Assembly (NCBI GenBank): GCA_014377155.1
Contig: JACMQD010000073.1
Span: 1-7,456 of the forward strand
Source of the DNA: Herminiimonas sp.
Lineage (GTDB): Bacteria; Pseudomonadota; Gammaproteobacteria; Burkholderiales; Burkholderiaceae
Direction: 5' to 3'
Length of the DNA stretch: 7,456 bases
Below are positions 1-6,223 of this stretch, piece after piece. Below the pieces are notes generated by a model, which had not been told where the DNA came from, made no database searches, and saw only the letters and a program-made list of their open reading frames with translations. The stretch's first letter is position 1. Each line of letters opens with the position of its first letter. Position numbers and translations under genes: made by a program.

Positions 1-71
1 ACGCCACCCGCCGCACACGTAGCGACGAGCAAGCCACGTCGACTTGAATCGACCTGCTTTTCGTTACTCAT
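1..71 (-). CDS. petA: Rieske iron-sulfur subunit of cytochrome bc1, 5' end only
   Basis: Only the first 23 codons lie in the window; the gene runs off the left edge. The peptide starts MSNEKQVDSSRRGLLVATCA and continues into a Gly-rich stretch. The SRRGLLV segment is a twin-arginine motif followed by a hydrophobic stretch, as in the N-terminal anchor of bacterial Rieske proteins. From family knowledge, this subunit carries a 2Fe-2S cluster and passes electrons from ubiquinol to cytochrome c1 in the inner membrane, after export of its folded domain by the Tat system. The cluster-binding part is outside the window, so the name rests on this N-terminus and on neighbours typical of betaproteobacteria. 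A G-rich ribosome-binding stretch precedes the ATG, and a strong promoter lies about 55 bases further upstream. Another Tat-exported protein remains possible. Confidence 0.82.
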   Translation of the reverse strand, partial: MSNEKQVDSSRRGLLVATCAAGG

Positions 72-126
72 ACCAACCCCAATCAGTCAAAATGCGAAAC
101 CTGTACGAAACTTCTAGCAACCTTAG

Positions 127-155
127 ATTATAGCGGAGCACCGTCTTGATTTAAA
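127..155 (-). promoter_or_regulatory. Sigma-70-type promoter for petA
   Basis: Read on the minus strand, a perfect TATAAT (plus-strand 127-132) follows a TTTAAA -35 element (150-155, four of six matches to TTGACA) with the ideal 17-base spacer. Transcription would begin near position 120 and give a leader of about 50 bases before the petA ATG. The bases around the -35 include ATCAA on the minus strand, which is one half of an FNR/Anr-type site, but the other half is poor. Confidence 0.68.
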
Positions 156-215
156 GCGAATAGATTCTCTGCCGGGCAATATTGCGGAACTTTTCACGGT
201 GGCAGGCGCAGTGAG

Positions 216-228
216 GTGCGATTCGCAC
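216..228. repeat. 13-base odd palindrome in the petA/mscL region
   Basis: GTGCGA, one central T, then TCGCAC: a perfect 6-bp inverted repeat. It could be a dimeric regulator's operator or a tight hairpin. It lies roughly 60 bases upstream of the petA -35 and about 135 bases before the mscL start. No known regulator site is recognised. Confidence 0.4.
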
Positions 229-279
229 TCGCAAGACCGATTTTGTTGTACGTTTTACCACCAATAGCTTTACACTTCA

Positions 280-299
280 GGCAGGCGGCACATCCTGCC
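280..299. repeat. Small inverted repeat upstream of mscL
   Basis: GGCAGG (280-285) pairs with CCTGCC (294-299) across an 8-base loop. It is a short GC-rich stem with no T-run on either side, so a terminator is unlikely. It sits about 65 bases before the mscL start, near where an mscL promoter would be expected. Confidence 0.3.
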
Positions 300-363
300 G
301 CGCCCAGGCAATAACAGACATATTCGTCGATAATCGTTAAAAAATCATACGTAGGAGCATTCG

Positions 364-807
364 ATGGGAATGATGAGCGAATTCAAGACTTTCGCCTTGA
401 AAGGCAATGTGCTGGATCTGGCAGTCGCGGTGATCATCGGTACGGCATTCGGGAAAATCGTCGAATCGCTTGTGCAGGATATCATCATGCCGCTGGTCGG
501 CCGGGTGTTCGGCGGCCTCGATTTCAGCAATTACTATCTGCCACTCAACAATCAGGGCACGCATCTGGCGCTGATGGAAGCCAAAAAGGCTGGCGCTGTG
601 TTTGCCTATGGGAACTTCATCACGATCCTGATCAATTTCCTGATTCTGGCCTTCATCATCTTCCAGATGGTGCGCTTGTTTAACCGCGCCCGCAGAGCCG
701 ACTCAGTGGTGGTCGCGGTCGAGGCGGCACTATCCGAGGAAATCATTTTGCTGCGTGAGATCAGGGACGCGCTCAGGGAGCGTCCTGCCAGGGAACGCGT
801 CGTTTGA
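364..807 (+). CDS. mscL: Large-conductance mechanosensitive channel MscL
   Basis: This inner-membrane channel opens at near-lytic membrane tension and releases solutes after hypo-osmotic shock. The protein is 147 residues (E. coli 136). It has the N-terminal amphipathic helix (about 4-12), TM1 (about 15-43, with [17 protein letters not shown]), a periplasmic loop (about 45-75), TM2 (about 78-103) and a charged cytoplasmic helix near the end ([15 protein letters not shown]). From this ATG, conserved residues such as D18, G26, F29, G30 and K31 carry the same numbers as in E. coli, and AGGAG lies six bases upstream, which supports the start; ATGs at codons 3 and 4 are alternatives. Position 22, Gly in E. 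coli at the pore gate, is Ala here, as I recall for the M. tuberculosis channel. The gene is divergent from petA and convergent with the Nif3-type gene, with no clear terminator in the 50-base gap. Confidence 0.96.
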   Translation: MGMMSEFKTFALKGNVLDLAVAVIIGTAFGKIVESLVQDIIMPLVGRVFGGLDFSNYYLPLNNQGTHLALMEAKKAGAVFAYGNFITILINFLILAFIIFQMVRLFNRARRADSVVVAVEAALSEEIILLREIRDALRERPARERVV

Positions 808-857
808 GGATAAACTGCGTGCGAGGTCAACGTGGCGAATGGATGGTCGCTAACCGA

Positions 858-1625
858 TCAAACCGGATTGGCGATGTCGATGAAGCGATGCGCGATCCTG
901 AATTTTTCTGCAAGGTCTTGGCCTAGCGCCTGCACGCCATAACGCTCGGTCGCGTGGTGGCCGCAGGCCAGATAGGCAACGCCGCTCTCGCGCGCCAGGT
1001 GCACGGTCTGTTCGGAAATTTCGCCGCTCAGATAGGTCGAGGCTCCAGCCGCGATGGCGTCTCCTAAAAAATTTTGTGCCGCGCCAGTACACCAGCCGAC
1101 CTGACCCAGTGGCTGCGCCGGATCGCCGATCACCAGTGGTGCCCGGCCGAGACGCGCCTCGATCCGTGCTGCCAGATCGCCCACACTACGCAATCGCGAA
1201 TCGGCGGCCGCGCCAAGCCAGCCAATGTCATCCTCACCAAAACGCCCATGGTCGTGCAATCCGAGCTGTATCGCCAGCTGGGCGTTGTTGCCCAATTGCG
1301 GATGCATGTCGAGCGGCAGGTGATAAGCGAACAGATTGACGTCGTGCGCCAGCAATAATTTCAACCGTCGCTGCTTCTGGCCGATAACACGGGCATCTTC
1401 GCCGCGCCAGAAATAACCGTGGTGCACCACGATGGCATCGGCCTTGACGTCGAGCGCCGCCTCGATCAACGCGATACTCGCCGTGACCCCGGTTACCAGA
1501 CTGGCGATCTCTTTGCGACCCTCGACCTGCAGGCCGTTTGGGCAAAAATCGCGAAACCGGTTACTATCGAGCGTGTCTGCCAGATACTTGGCAAACATAT
1601 CTCTGTCGATCCACTCTCCACTCAT
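858..1625 (-). CDS. Nif3/YbgI-type dinuclear metal-binding protein
   Basis: This 255-residue protein belongs to the Nif3 family (DUF34), often labelled 'GTP cyclohydrolase I type 2 homolog'; its true cellular role is unsettled. The expected metal ligands are visible: H68-H69 in VVHHGYFW, D106 in YHLPLDMH, and H223 and E227 in [11 protein letters not shown]. Their spacings match those of E. coli YbgI (H63/H64, D101, H215, E219), and the length is close to YbgI (247), so the fold and two-metal site should be intact. An early CPNGLQVEG segment (28-36) is also characteristic. The start is supported by AGGTAGG ending four bases before the ATG on the minus strand. The start codon is only 14 bases from the divergent protease ATG, so any promoter for this gene must lie inside the protease coding sequence. 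No signal peptide is seen; it is probably cytosolic. Confidence 0.93.
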   Translation of the reverse strand: MSGEWIDRDMFAKYLADTLDSNRFRDFCPNGLQVEGRKEIASLVTGVTASIALIEAALDVKADAIVVHHGYFWRGEDARVIGQKQRRLKLLLAHDVNLFAYHLPLDMHPQLGNNAQLAIQLGLHDHGRFGEDDIGWLGAAADSRLRSVGDLAARIEARLGRAPLVIGDPAQPLGQVGWCTGAAQNFLGDAIAAGASTYLSGEISEQTVHLARESGVAYLACGHHATERYGVQALGQDLAEKFRIAHRFIDIANPV

Positions 1626-1639
1626 TTTTCCTACCTTTT

Positions 1640-2815
1640 ATGCGACGTCTCTGGTTATTGTTTGCGCAAACCGCTACTGCGGGTTTGGCCATCTGGTTCA
1701 TTGTAGCCACCCTCAAGCCGGAATGGGCGAATGGTATCGTCGCCAGAACGCCGCAGGTAAAGGTAACATCCTCCAGCGTGCCGATGGTCGAAGCGCCCTC
1801 CACGATGGCAGCGACACAGGGCTCGTACCGCGACGCCGCGCGCCGCGCCATGCCGTCGGTGGTAAATATCTTTACCAGCAAGGAATCGCGCCAGCCGAAC
1901 AACCCGATGATGAACGACCCGTTTTTCAAGAAATTTTTCGGCGACCGTCCCGGCGAACCGGATGAAAAACAGTTCAGTCTGGGCTCAGGCGTCATCGTCA
2001 GTGCGGAAGGATTCATCCTCACCAATAACCACGTGGTCGAAGCGGCCGATGAAATCGAAGTAGCGCTGGCCGATGGCCGCAAGGCGGTGGCCAAGGTCGT
2101 CGGCTCGGACCCGGAAACCGATCTGGCGGTGGTCAAGATCGACCTCGACAACCTGCCGGCGATTACGCTCGGTCATGCCGAGCATTCGCAGGTCGGCGAC
2201 GTCGTGCTGGCCATCGGCAATCCGTTCGGCGTCGGCCAGACTGTCACTATGGGCATCGTCTCTGCACTGGGTCGCAACCACCTCGGCATCAATACCTTCG
2301 AAAATTTCATCCAGACCGATGCAGCCATCAATCCAGGCAACTCCGGCGGCGCGCTGATCGATACCAACGGCAATCTGCTCGGCGTCAATACTGCAATCTA
2401 TTCCCGCAGCGGTGGCTCGCTCGGTATCGGTTTTGCGATTCCGGTCACCACTGCCAAAACCGTGATGGAGTCGATCATCAAAACCGGCCAGGTCACGCGC
2501 GGGTGGATCGGCGTCGAACCGCAAGACATCACGCCGGAACTGGCTGACAGCTTCGGTCTGTCGAAAAAGAACGGCACCATCATTGCCGGCGTGCTTAAAG
2601 GCGGACCGGCCGACATCGCCGGCATGCGGCCGGGCGACATTCTGGTATCTGTCGAAGGCAAGCCCGTCAGCGATACGACCGACATGCTGAACCTGATCGC
2701 CCAGCTTACGCCCGGCAACAAGACCAGGATGATCGTGCTGCGCAAGACCGTAGAATCCACGCTTAGTGTCACGGTCGGCAAGCGGCCGAAGATCAAACGC
2801 GAATCGGCAGAGTAG
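1640..2815 (+). CDS. Membrane-anchored DegS/AlgW-like serine protease, one PDZ domain
   Basis: This is a periplasm-facing HtrA-family protease of 391 residues. Residues about 5-25 form one membrane anchor (LWLLFAQTATAGLAIWFIV). The trypsin-like domain follows (about 65-280), with catalytic H131 (TNNHVV), D161 (ETDLAVVKID) and S235 (NPGNSGGAL), spaced as in DegP. One PDZ domain spans about 287-380. An anchor plus a single PDZ is the DegS/AlgW layout, and the length is close to AlgW; R212 corresponds to the DegS activation-loop R178. In those relatives the enzyme senses misfolded outer-membrane proteins and cuts an anti-sigma factor; that role here is inferred, and annotation pipelines may call it DegQ or 'Do family'. 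The ATG at 1640 is chosen because the anchor starts there. It has no Shine-Dalgarno, the bases before it being pyrimidine-rich; an in-frame TTG at 1538 would add 34 unlikely residues. The DUF2461 gene follows after 26 bases, probably in the same transcript. Confidence 0.92.
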   Translation: MRRLWLLFAQTATAGLAIWFIVATLKPEWANGIVARTPQVKVTSSSVPMVEAPSTMAATQGSYRDAARRAMPSVVNIFTSKESRQPNNPMMNDPFFKKFFGDRPGEPDEKQFSLGSGVIVSAEGFILTNNHVVEAADEIEVALADGRKAVAKVVGSDPETDLAVVKIDLDNLPAITLGHAEHSQVGDVVLAIGNPFGVGQTVTMGIVSALGRNHLGINTFENFIQTDAAINPGNSGGALIDTNGNLLGVNTAIYSRSGGSLGIGFAIPVTTAKTVMESIIKTGQVTRGWIGVEPQDITPELADSFGLSKKNGTIIAGVLKGGPADIAGMRPGDILVSVEGKPVSDTTDMLNLIAQLTPGNKTRMIVLRKTVESTLSVTVGKRPKIKRESAE

Positions 2816-2841
2816 GCCCACCTTCTCAAGAAGATAACGTC

Positions 2842-3537
2842 ATGCACGTACGCGACCTCACGCAATTTCTGGCGGAACTATCGGAAAACAATAACCGCCC
2901 GTGGTTCGTAATGAACAAGCCGCGCTACGACATTCTGCGCGCCGAGTTTCTCGACCTGGTGACCGGCGTTATTGCCGACGTCAGTAAGTTCGATCCGGCT
3001 ATCGCGGATTGCAATCCGAAGAAAGCCCTGTTCCGCATTAATCGCGACATGCGCTTTTCACGCGACAAGCATCCTTATAAGACCACGTTCTCGGCGTCGA
3101 TCACGGCGAGCGGTTTGAAAAAGCCCAGCCAGGGCGGCGGACCGGCCTATTATTTTCAGATCGGTGCGAATGGCGCCTTGTTGATCGCCGCGGGCGAATA
3201 CATGCCTCCAGCGGATCGCTTGCGCGCAATTCGCCAGCACATCGTGGCCAATGCGACAGCCTTCGGCAAATTACTGAAGAATAAGAAGCTCATGGAAAGC
3301 TTTGGCGACCTGCAGCAGGAGGGGAAACTCCTGCGGCCGCCGAAGGGATTCGATCTCGACACGCCGCATCTGGCCTATATCAAGCTGAAGAACTTCATTG
3401 TCTGGAAGGAGTCGCTTGTCAGGAAAGACAGGCCAGGGGAGCTTGGCGCAGAATTGACAAATGGGTTCAAGGATGCGCTTGCATTGGTGACTTGGCTGCG
3501 ATCGGTACCCGCAGTGGCCGCTACGGTACCGGAGTAG
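2842..3537 (+). CDS. DUF2461 (TIGR02453) family protein
   Basis: This 231-residue soluble protein has no signal peptide or membrane segment. It shows the features I associate with DUF2461: an N-terminal ENNNRPWFVMNKPRYD (15-30), the conserved core FRINRDMRFSRDKHPYKT (64-81), a GGG followed by a Tyr-rich strand (98-107), and PHLAYIKLKNFIVW in the C-terminal third. No biochemical function is established for the family as far as I know. AAGAAGA (2828-2834) lies seven bases before the ATG and serves as a modest ribosome-binding site. The gene follows the protease by 26 bases on the same strand and probably shares its promoter, but nothing in the sequence links the two functions. It converges on tatC; the 70-base gap contains no hairpin with a T-run. 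Confidence 0.88.
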   Translation: MHVRDLTQFLAELSENNNRPWFVMNKPRYDILRAEFLDLVTGVIADVSKFDPAIADCNPKKALFRINRDMRFSRDKHPYKTTFSASITASGLKKPSQGGGPAYYFQIGANGALLIAAGEYMPPADRLRAIRQHIVANATAFGKLLKNKKLMESFGDLQQEGKLLRPPKGFDLDTPHLAYIKLKNFIVWKESLVRKDRPGELGAELTNGFKDALALVTWLRSVPAVAATVPE

Positions 3538-3607
3538 CAATGGCGATATTTGATCCGCAGCGACGGCCGAATAAAAACGGCATTGGCGTCACACCCGGAG
3601 TGCTATC

Positions 3608-4366
3608 TCACGCCGTCTCTTCCGGTGCTTGGGTCATCCTGGCGAACATCGGCGCGACGAGAATGCCGATTTCGTACAACAAGACTAGCGGGATCGCCAG
3701 CAACAACTGGCTCAGGATATCCGGTGGCGTCACGACAGCGGCGACAACAAATGCGCCGACCACGACATAAGGGCGGATTTCCTTGAGTTTTTCAACCGTG
3801 ACCAGCCCCATGCGCACCAGCACCACCACGACGATCGGTACTTCGAAGGTAATGCCGAAGGCGATGAACATCGTCATGACGAAGCCGAAATAGCTTTCAA
3901 TATCCGGGGCTACCGAAATCGATTTCGGCGCAAAATTATTGATGAACTTGAACACTACCCCGAACACCAAGAAATAACAAAACGCGACGCCGGCGACGAA
4001 AAGCAGCGAAGATGAAATGACCAGTGGTGCGATCAGCTTCTTTTCATGCGCATATAAACCCGGCGCGACGAACGCCCACAACTGATACAGCACCCACGGC
4101 AACGCAACGATGAATGCACCTAGCAGCGTGACCTTGATCGGCACCAGAAAAGGCGTTATGACGCCCGTAGCGATCATCTTGCTGCCGGCCGGGAGCGCCA
4201 CCATCATCGGATAGGCGAGAAAATCGTAGATCTGCCCGGCCCACGGCATCATGCACAAGAAAACCAGGATAATGGCAGCGGATGCCTTGATCAGGCGATT
4301 GCGCAGCTCGACCAGATGCGAAACAAAGGTTTCTTCCATACCTGATGTACTATTTTCTTCAGTCAT
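3608..4366 (-). CDS. tatC: Twin-arginine translocase subunit TatC
   Basis: TatC is the core membrane subunit that, with TatB, binds the twin-arginine signal of folded export substrates. The protein has 252 residues and six hydrophobic segments. Diagnostic residues are present with a constant offset of five from E. coli: the N-terminal SHLVELRNRL (16-25), E108 in APGLYAHEKK (E. coli E103), the FEVP motif near 174-177 (E. coli E170), and D216 in TPPDILSQ (E. coli D211). The tail is short and acidic. It is last in the his-HIT-tatABC array, 76 bases after tatB. The ATG at 4366 has no clear Shine-Dalgarno, and CGGCAA, part of a possible stem-loop, ends four bases upstream. A Met at codon 10 is an alternative but also lacks a properly spaced ribosome-binding site. 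Confidence 0.97.
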   Translation of the reverse strand: MTEENSTSGMEETFVSHLVELRNRLIKASAAIILVFLCMMPWAGQIYDFLAYPMMVALPAGSKMIATGVITPFLVPIKVTLLGAFIVALPWVLYQLWAFVAPGLYAHEKKLIAPLVISSSLLFVAGVAFCYFLVFGVVFKFINNFAPKSISVAPDIESYFGFVMTMFIAFGITFEVPIVVVVLVRMGLVTVEKLKEIRPYVVVGAFVVAAVVTPPDILSQLLLAIPLVLLYEIGILVAPMFARMTQAPEETA

Positions 4367-4442
4367 TGAGTTGCCGCGAAAATTTCATGGAAACCGGACT
4401 TGCCGGCAAAAGTCAACCGAACGTCAGCGTCGCGCGGTCCCA

Positions 4443-4940
4443 TCAGTAGAAGGAAGCTGGCGATTTACCTGAAGGCGGTCGATAGCGCGCAACACGCGCA
4501 GCACCTGAAATGACCCGGGTCCGGCGGCTATTCTGGTTCTTGTACCACGATGGTACGGCGGACAGGCGTGCCAACTTCTTGCGACGAAAATTCTTTACCT
4601 TGACCGCAATCTGGTCTGGCGTTCCGGTCGACATCAGCGGGTTGCCATAAACGTCGGTGTCGTGCAACGCCGCACTCATGCCGCTTTCGAACTGATTGAC
4701 ATTCTCGGCAATGGATTGCTCGAATCCACTGGCCGCTTCTTGCACGTCTTTTTGCATCTTGCGTAGTTCATCGAGCTCAATTTCGCGGCTGACTTCGGAC
4801 TTGACCTGGTTGATGTAACGCTGGGCCCGGCCGAATAGGGAGCCCGCCATGCGCGCCACCTTCGGCAGTTTTTCAGGGCCGATGACCACCAGTGCGACAA
4901 CGCCGATGAGCGCGAGTTTCGTTATGCCGAGATCAAACAT
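4443..4940 (-). CDS. tatB: Twin-arginine translocase subunit TatB
   Basis: TatB partners TatC in signal-peptide recognition. This 165-residue protein has the standard layout: a single N-terminal membrane segment (MFDLGITKLALIGVVALVVI), the GPEKLP hinge (21-26), a long amphipathic and charged helix (about 27-75), and a loose basic tail (KNFRRKKLAR, then RTRVISGAARVARYRP) that I recall from Burkholderiales TatB. Residue 8 is Lys where E. coli has Glu. The gene starts 65 bases after tatA, across a stem-loop (4965-4996). The ATG has no Shine-Dalgarno: the preceding minus-strand bases are CCTACTTCACCTATT, and the nearest GGAG is about 22 bases away. This suggests weaker translation than tatA, in keeping with the known excess of TatA over TatB. 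Confidence 0.96.
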   Translation of the reverse strand: MFDLGITKLALIGVVALVVIGPEKLPKVARMAGSLFGRAQRYINQVKSEVSREIELDELRKMQKDVQEAASGFEQSIAENVNQFESGMSAALHDTDVYGNPLMSTGTPDQIAVKVKNFRRKKLARLSAVPSWYKNQNSRRTRVISGAARVARYRPPSGKSPASFY

Positions 4941-4964
4941 AATAGGTGAAGTAGGACAATGCGC

Positions 4965-4996
4965 TCCGGTAAGTCGACGGCATGAGATTTACCGGA
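4965..4996 (-). repeat. Stem-loop between tatA and tatB
   Basis: TCCGGTAA (4965-4972) is the exact reverse complement of TTACCGGA (4989-4996), giving an 8-bp stem with a 16-base loop. In the tat transcript two more pairs (UC/GA) can form after one A-C mismatch. It begins nine bases after the tatA stop codon and lies 24 bases before the tatB start. No U-run follows, so it is more likely a processing or mRNA-stabilising element than a terminator. Confidence 0.6.
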
Positions 4997-5005
4997 CACG
5001 CTGGT

Positions 5006-5230
5006 CTAGCTTCTAGGCTTCTCTTTCGCATCGACGTCGATCGTGGTCTTGTCGGCCATCTTCGGCTTGGCCAATGGATCGACAACCTCGTCATCGCCCT
5101 TGATGCCGTCTTTGAAACCCTTGACCGCCTTGCCCATATCGGAACCCATGTTGCTGAGTTTTTTGGTGCCGAATATCAACATCACTACCACCAGCACGAT
5201 CAGCCAGTGCCAAATACTGAATGAACCCAT
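5006..5230 (-). CDS. tatA: Twin-arginine translocase subunit TatA
   Basis: TatA assembles in many copies to form the route across the membrane for folded Tat substrates. This 74-residue protein shows the canonical order: [20 protein letters not shown] as the membrane segment, the FGTKKL hinge (20-25), an amphipathic helix carrying [17 protein letters not shown] (29-45), and a short charged C-terminal tail. His at position 8, where E. coli has Gln, is what I recall for betaproteobacterial TatA. It has a good ribosome-binding site (AAGGAGA, about seven bases before the ATG), unlike tatB and tatC. It lies 165 bases downstream of the HIT gene, the longest gap in the minus-strand array, so a separate promoter or processing site is possible. 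A TAATAT stands about 50 bases upstream but has no good -35. Confidence 0.97.
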   Translation of the reverse strand: MGSFSIWHWLIVLVVVMLIFGTKKLSNMGSDMGKAVKGFKDGIKGDDEVVDPLAKPKMADKTTIDVDAKEKPRS

Positions 5231-5331
5231 TACTTTCTCCTTGCAGGACGATACGTCCCGACCACAGTGTATACGTCGAATATTACAGCATCATTAAGAT
5301 TGACCGATAGATTGTGCATGAGGTTCCGCGT

Positions 5332-5359
5332 GGCAGACGACACGAGGCCGCTGTCTGCC
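5332..5359 (-). repeat. Stem-loop in the HIT-tatA spacer
   Basis: GGCAGAC (5332-5338) pairs exactly with GTCTGCC (5353-5359) across a 14-base loop. Two further outer pairs can form past one mismatch. A second small hairpin, GAGAC-TTG-GTCTC, occupies 5364-5376. Both lie between the HIT stop codon and tatA, and neither is followed by a U-run in the direction of transcription. Together with the unusual spacer length they suggest a processing or attenuation region. Confidence 0.45.
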
Positions 5360-5395
5360 GCGAGAGACTTGGTCTCGAACGTTACGTGAGCCGCG

Positions 5396-5767
5396 TCAGC
5401 GCTGGCCGCGCCATGGCTGTGGACCGCCGATGACGTGCATGTGAAGATGGTACACCTCCTGCCCACCGTCCGGTCCAGTATTGAAAACCGTCTTGAAGCC
5501 GCCGCTTCCCTGTCCGGCCGCATCGGTGCGGTAGCCGCAACCCAATTCGCTGGCAAGCTTGGGCGCCAGTATGGTCATCTTGCCCAGCAAGTCTATGTGA
5601 CTAGCGTTGCAGTCCGACAGCGTGGCAATATGGGTTTTCGGAATGATCAGGACATGTACCGGCGCCGCCGGATTGATGTCATGGAATGCAATCAGGTCGT
5701 CATCCTCGTAAATCAGCTTGGAAGGAATTTCTTTTGCGGCGATCTTGCAGAAAATGCAGTTGTCCAA
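5396..5767 (-). CDS. HIT-family nucleotide-binding protein (HinT-like)
   Basis: This is a histidine-triad protein of 123 residues with the proposed start (E. coli HinT: 119). Such proteins bind purine nucleotides and hydrolyse adenosine phosphoramidates or similar compounds; the natural substrate here is unknown. The triad motif is YHLHMHVIGG (106-115), with H107, H109 and H111; the middle His is normally the nucleophile. The N-terminus has CIFCKI (C4, C7), and with H46 (PKTHI) it resembles HIT proteins that bind zinc. No in-frame ATG lies near the N-terminus. TTG at 5767 is chosen because GGAGA (plus-strand 5773-5777) lies five bases before it and it gives the usual MDNCIFC start. A TTG at 5818 would add 17 residues without such support. 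It lies 63 bases after hisE in the same array. Confidence 0.92.
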   Translation of the reverse strand: MDNCIFCKIAAKEIPSKLIYEDDDLIAFHDINPAAPVHVLIIPKTHIATLSDCNASHIDLLGKMTILAPKLASELGCGYRTDAAGQGSGGFKTVFNTGPDGGQEVYHLHMHVIGGPQPWRGQR

Positions 5768-5830
5768 AGTTATCTCCGACTGAACTGTTACAGGGTATCG
5801 AAATCGTCGAGCCGACAATAATGCGCGCGC

Positions 5831-6223
5831 CTAATGCTTGCGCTCGTCATGTTCGCGTTCGTCGAGCTTGCGCTTGGCTTTTTCCTCAATACCCGACATG
5901 CCCTCGCGGCGTGCCAGTTCATCGAGTACCTGCTGCGGCGTCAGATCGAACTGGGCCAGCATGATCAGTGAATGAAACCACAGGTCTGCGCATTCGTAGA
6001 GCACCTTTGACGCGTCGCCGTCATACCGCGCATCCTTGGCCGCCATCACGGTTTCGGTGGCTTCCTCGCCGATTTTTTTCAGGATGGCGTCGTCGCCTTT
6101 GGCGAACAGACGCGCAACATACGATGTCTCCGGGTCGCCGCCGTTGGCTGGCTTGCGCGACTCGATTATCTCGGCCAGGCGTTGCAGGGTGTCGCTCACT
6201 TGGTCGTTCACTTTGTGGCTCAC
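5831..6223 (-). CDS. hisE: Phosphoribosyl-ATP pyrophosphatase HisE
   Basis: HisE hydrolyses phosphoribosyl-ATP to phosphoribosyl-AMP and pyrophosphate, the second step of histidine synthesis. It is an all-alpha, MazG-like enzyme. The 130-residue product has [19 protein letters not shown] (22-40), the metal-binding helix GEEATE (E53, E54, E57) and [10 protein letters not shown] (E77, D80). The C-terminus is extended and highly charged ([16 protein letters not shown]). The start is taken as the GTG at 6223, which overlaps the hisI stop as GTGA and suggests coupled translation. Two further in-frame GTGs (codons 5 and 9) lie in a tandem 12-bp repeat and could also be used; none has a clear Shine-Dalgarno. 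Starting further upstream would add residues encoded inside hisI. HisE is separate from HisI here, not fused as in E. coli. Confidence 0.95.
   Translation of the reverse strand: MSHKVNDQVSDTLQRLAEIIESRKPANGGDPETSYVARLFAKGDDAILKKIGEEATETVMAAKDARYDGDASKVLYECADLWFHSLIMLAQFDLTPQQVLDELARREGMSGIEEKAKRKLDEREHDERKH

Larger units (their letters stand above)
72..363. promoter_or_regulatory. Divergent petA/mscL control region
   Basis: This 292-base stretch separates two divergent start codons and holds no convincing gene. It is more AT-rich near both ends. The petA side has a good promoter (127-155). The mscL side has AGGAG at 353-357, six bases before the ATG, and a GATAAT (329-334) that could be a -10 element but lacks a convincing -35 at the right distance. 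A 13-base palindrome (216-228) and a small stem-loop (280-299) lie between them; neither is followed by a T-run. Confidence 0.7.

Noticed and set aside
269..297. TTTACA (269-274) as an mscL -35 element
   Set aside because: The expected -10 position reads ATCCTG, a poor match.
808..857. Possible terminator between mscL and the Nif3-type gene
   Set aside because: No stem longer than about five bases and no T-run were seen.
850..1545. Several open frames on both strands across the Nif3-type gene
   Set aside because: They are out-of-frame shadows of a gene with complete metal-binding motifs; their compositions are Arg-rich and low in recognisable structure.
1553..1580. GAAACC and TCTGC, 17 bases apart, as a possible sigma-E promoter for the protease
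   Set aside because: Only partial matches to the GAACTT/TCTGA pattern; such matches arise often by chance and there is no supporting context.
1985..2821. 278-residue minus-strand open frame opposite the protease
   Set aside because: It mirrors the protease coding sequence, has no motif or ribosome-binding site, and the plus-strand protein has a complete catalytic triad.
3538..3607. Possible bidirectional terminator between the DUF2461 gene and tatC
   Set aside because: Only a 4-bp stem (GCCG/CGGC around 3566-3581) with no T-run after it was found.
5230..5556. 108-residue minus-strand open frame between the HIT gene and tatA
   Set aside because: Half of it overlaps the HIT gene in another frame, and it resembles no family I know. 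It ends at the tatA start by chance.
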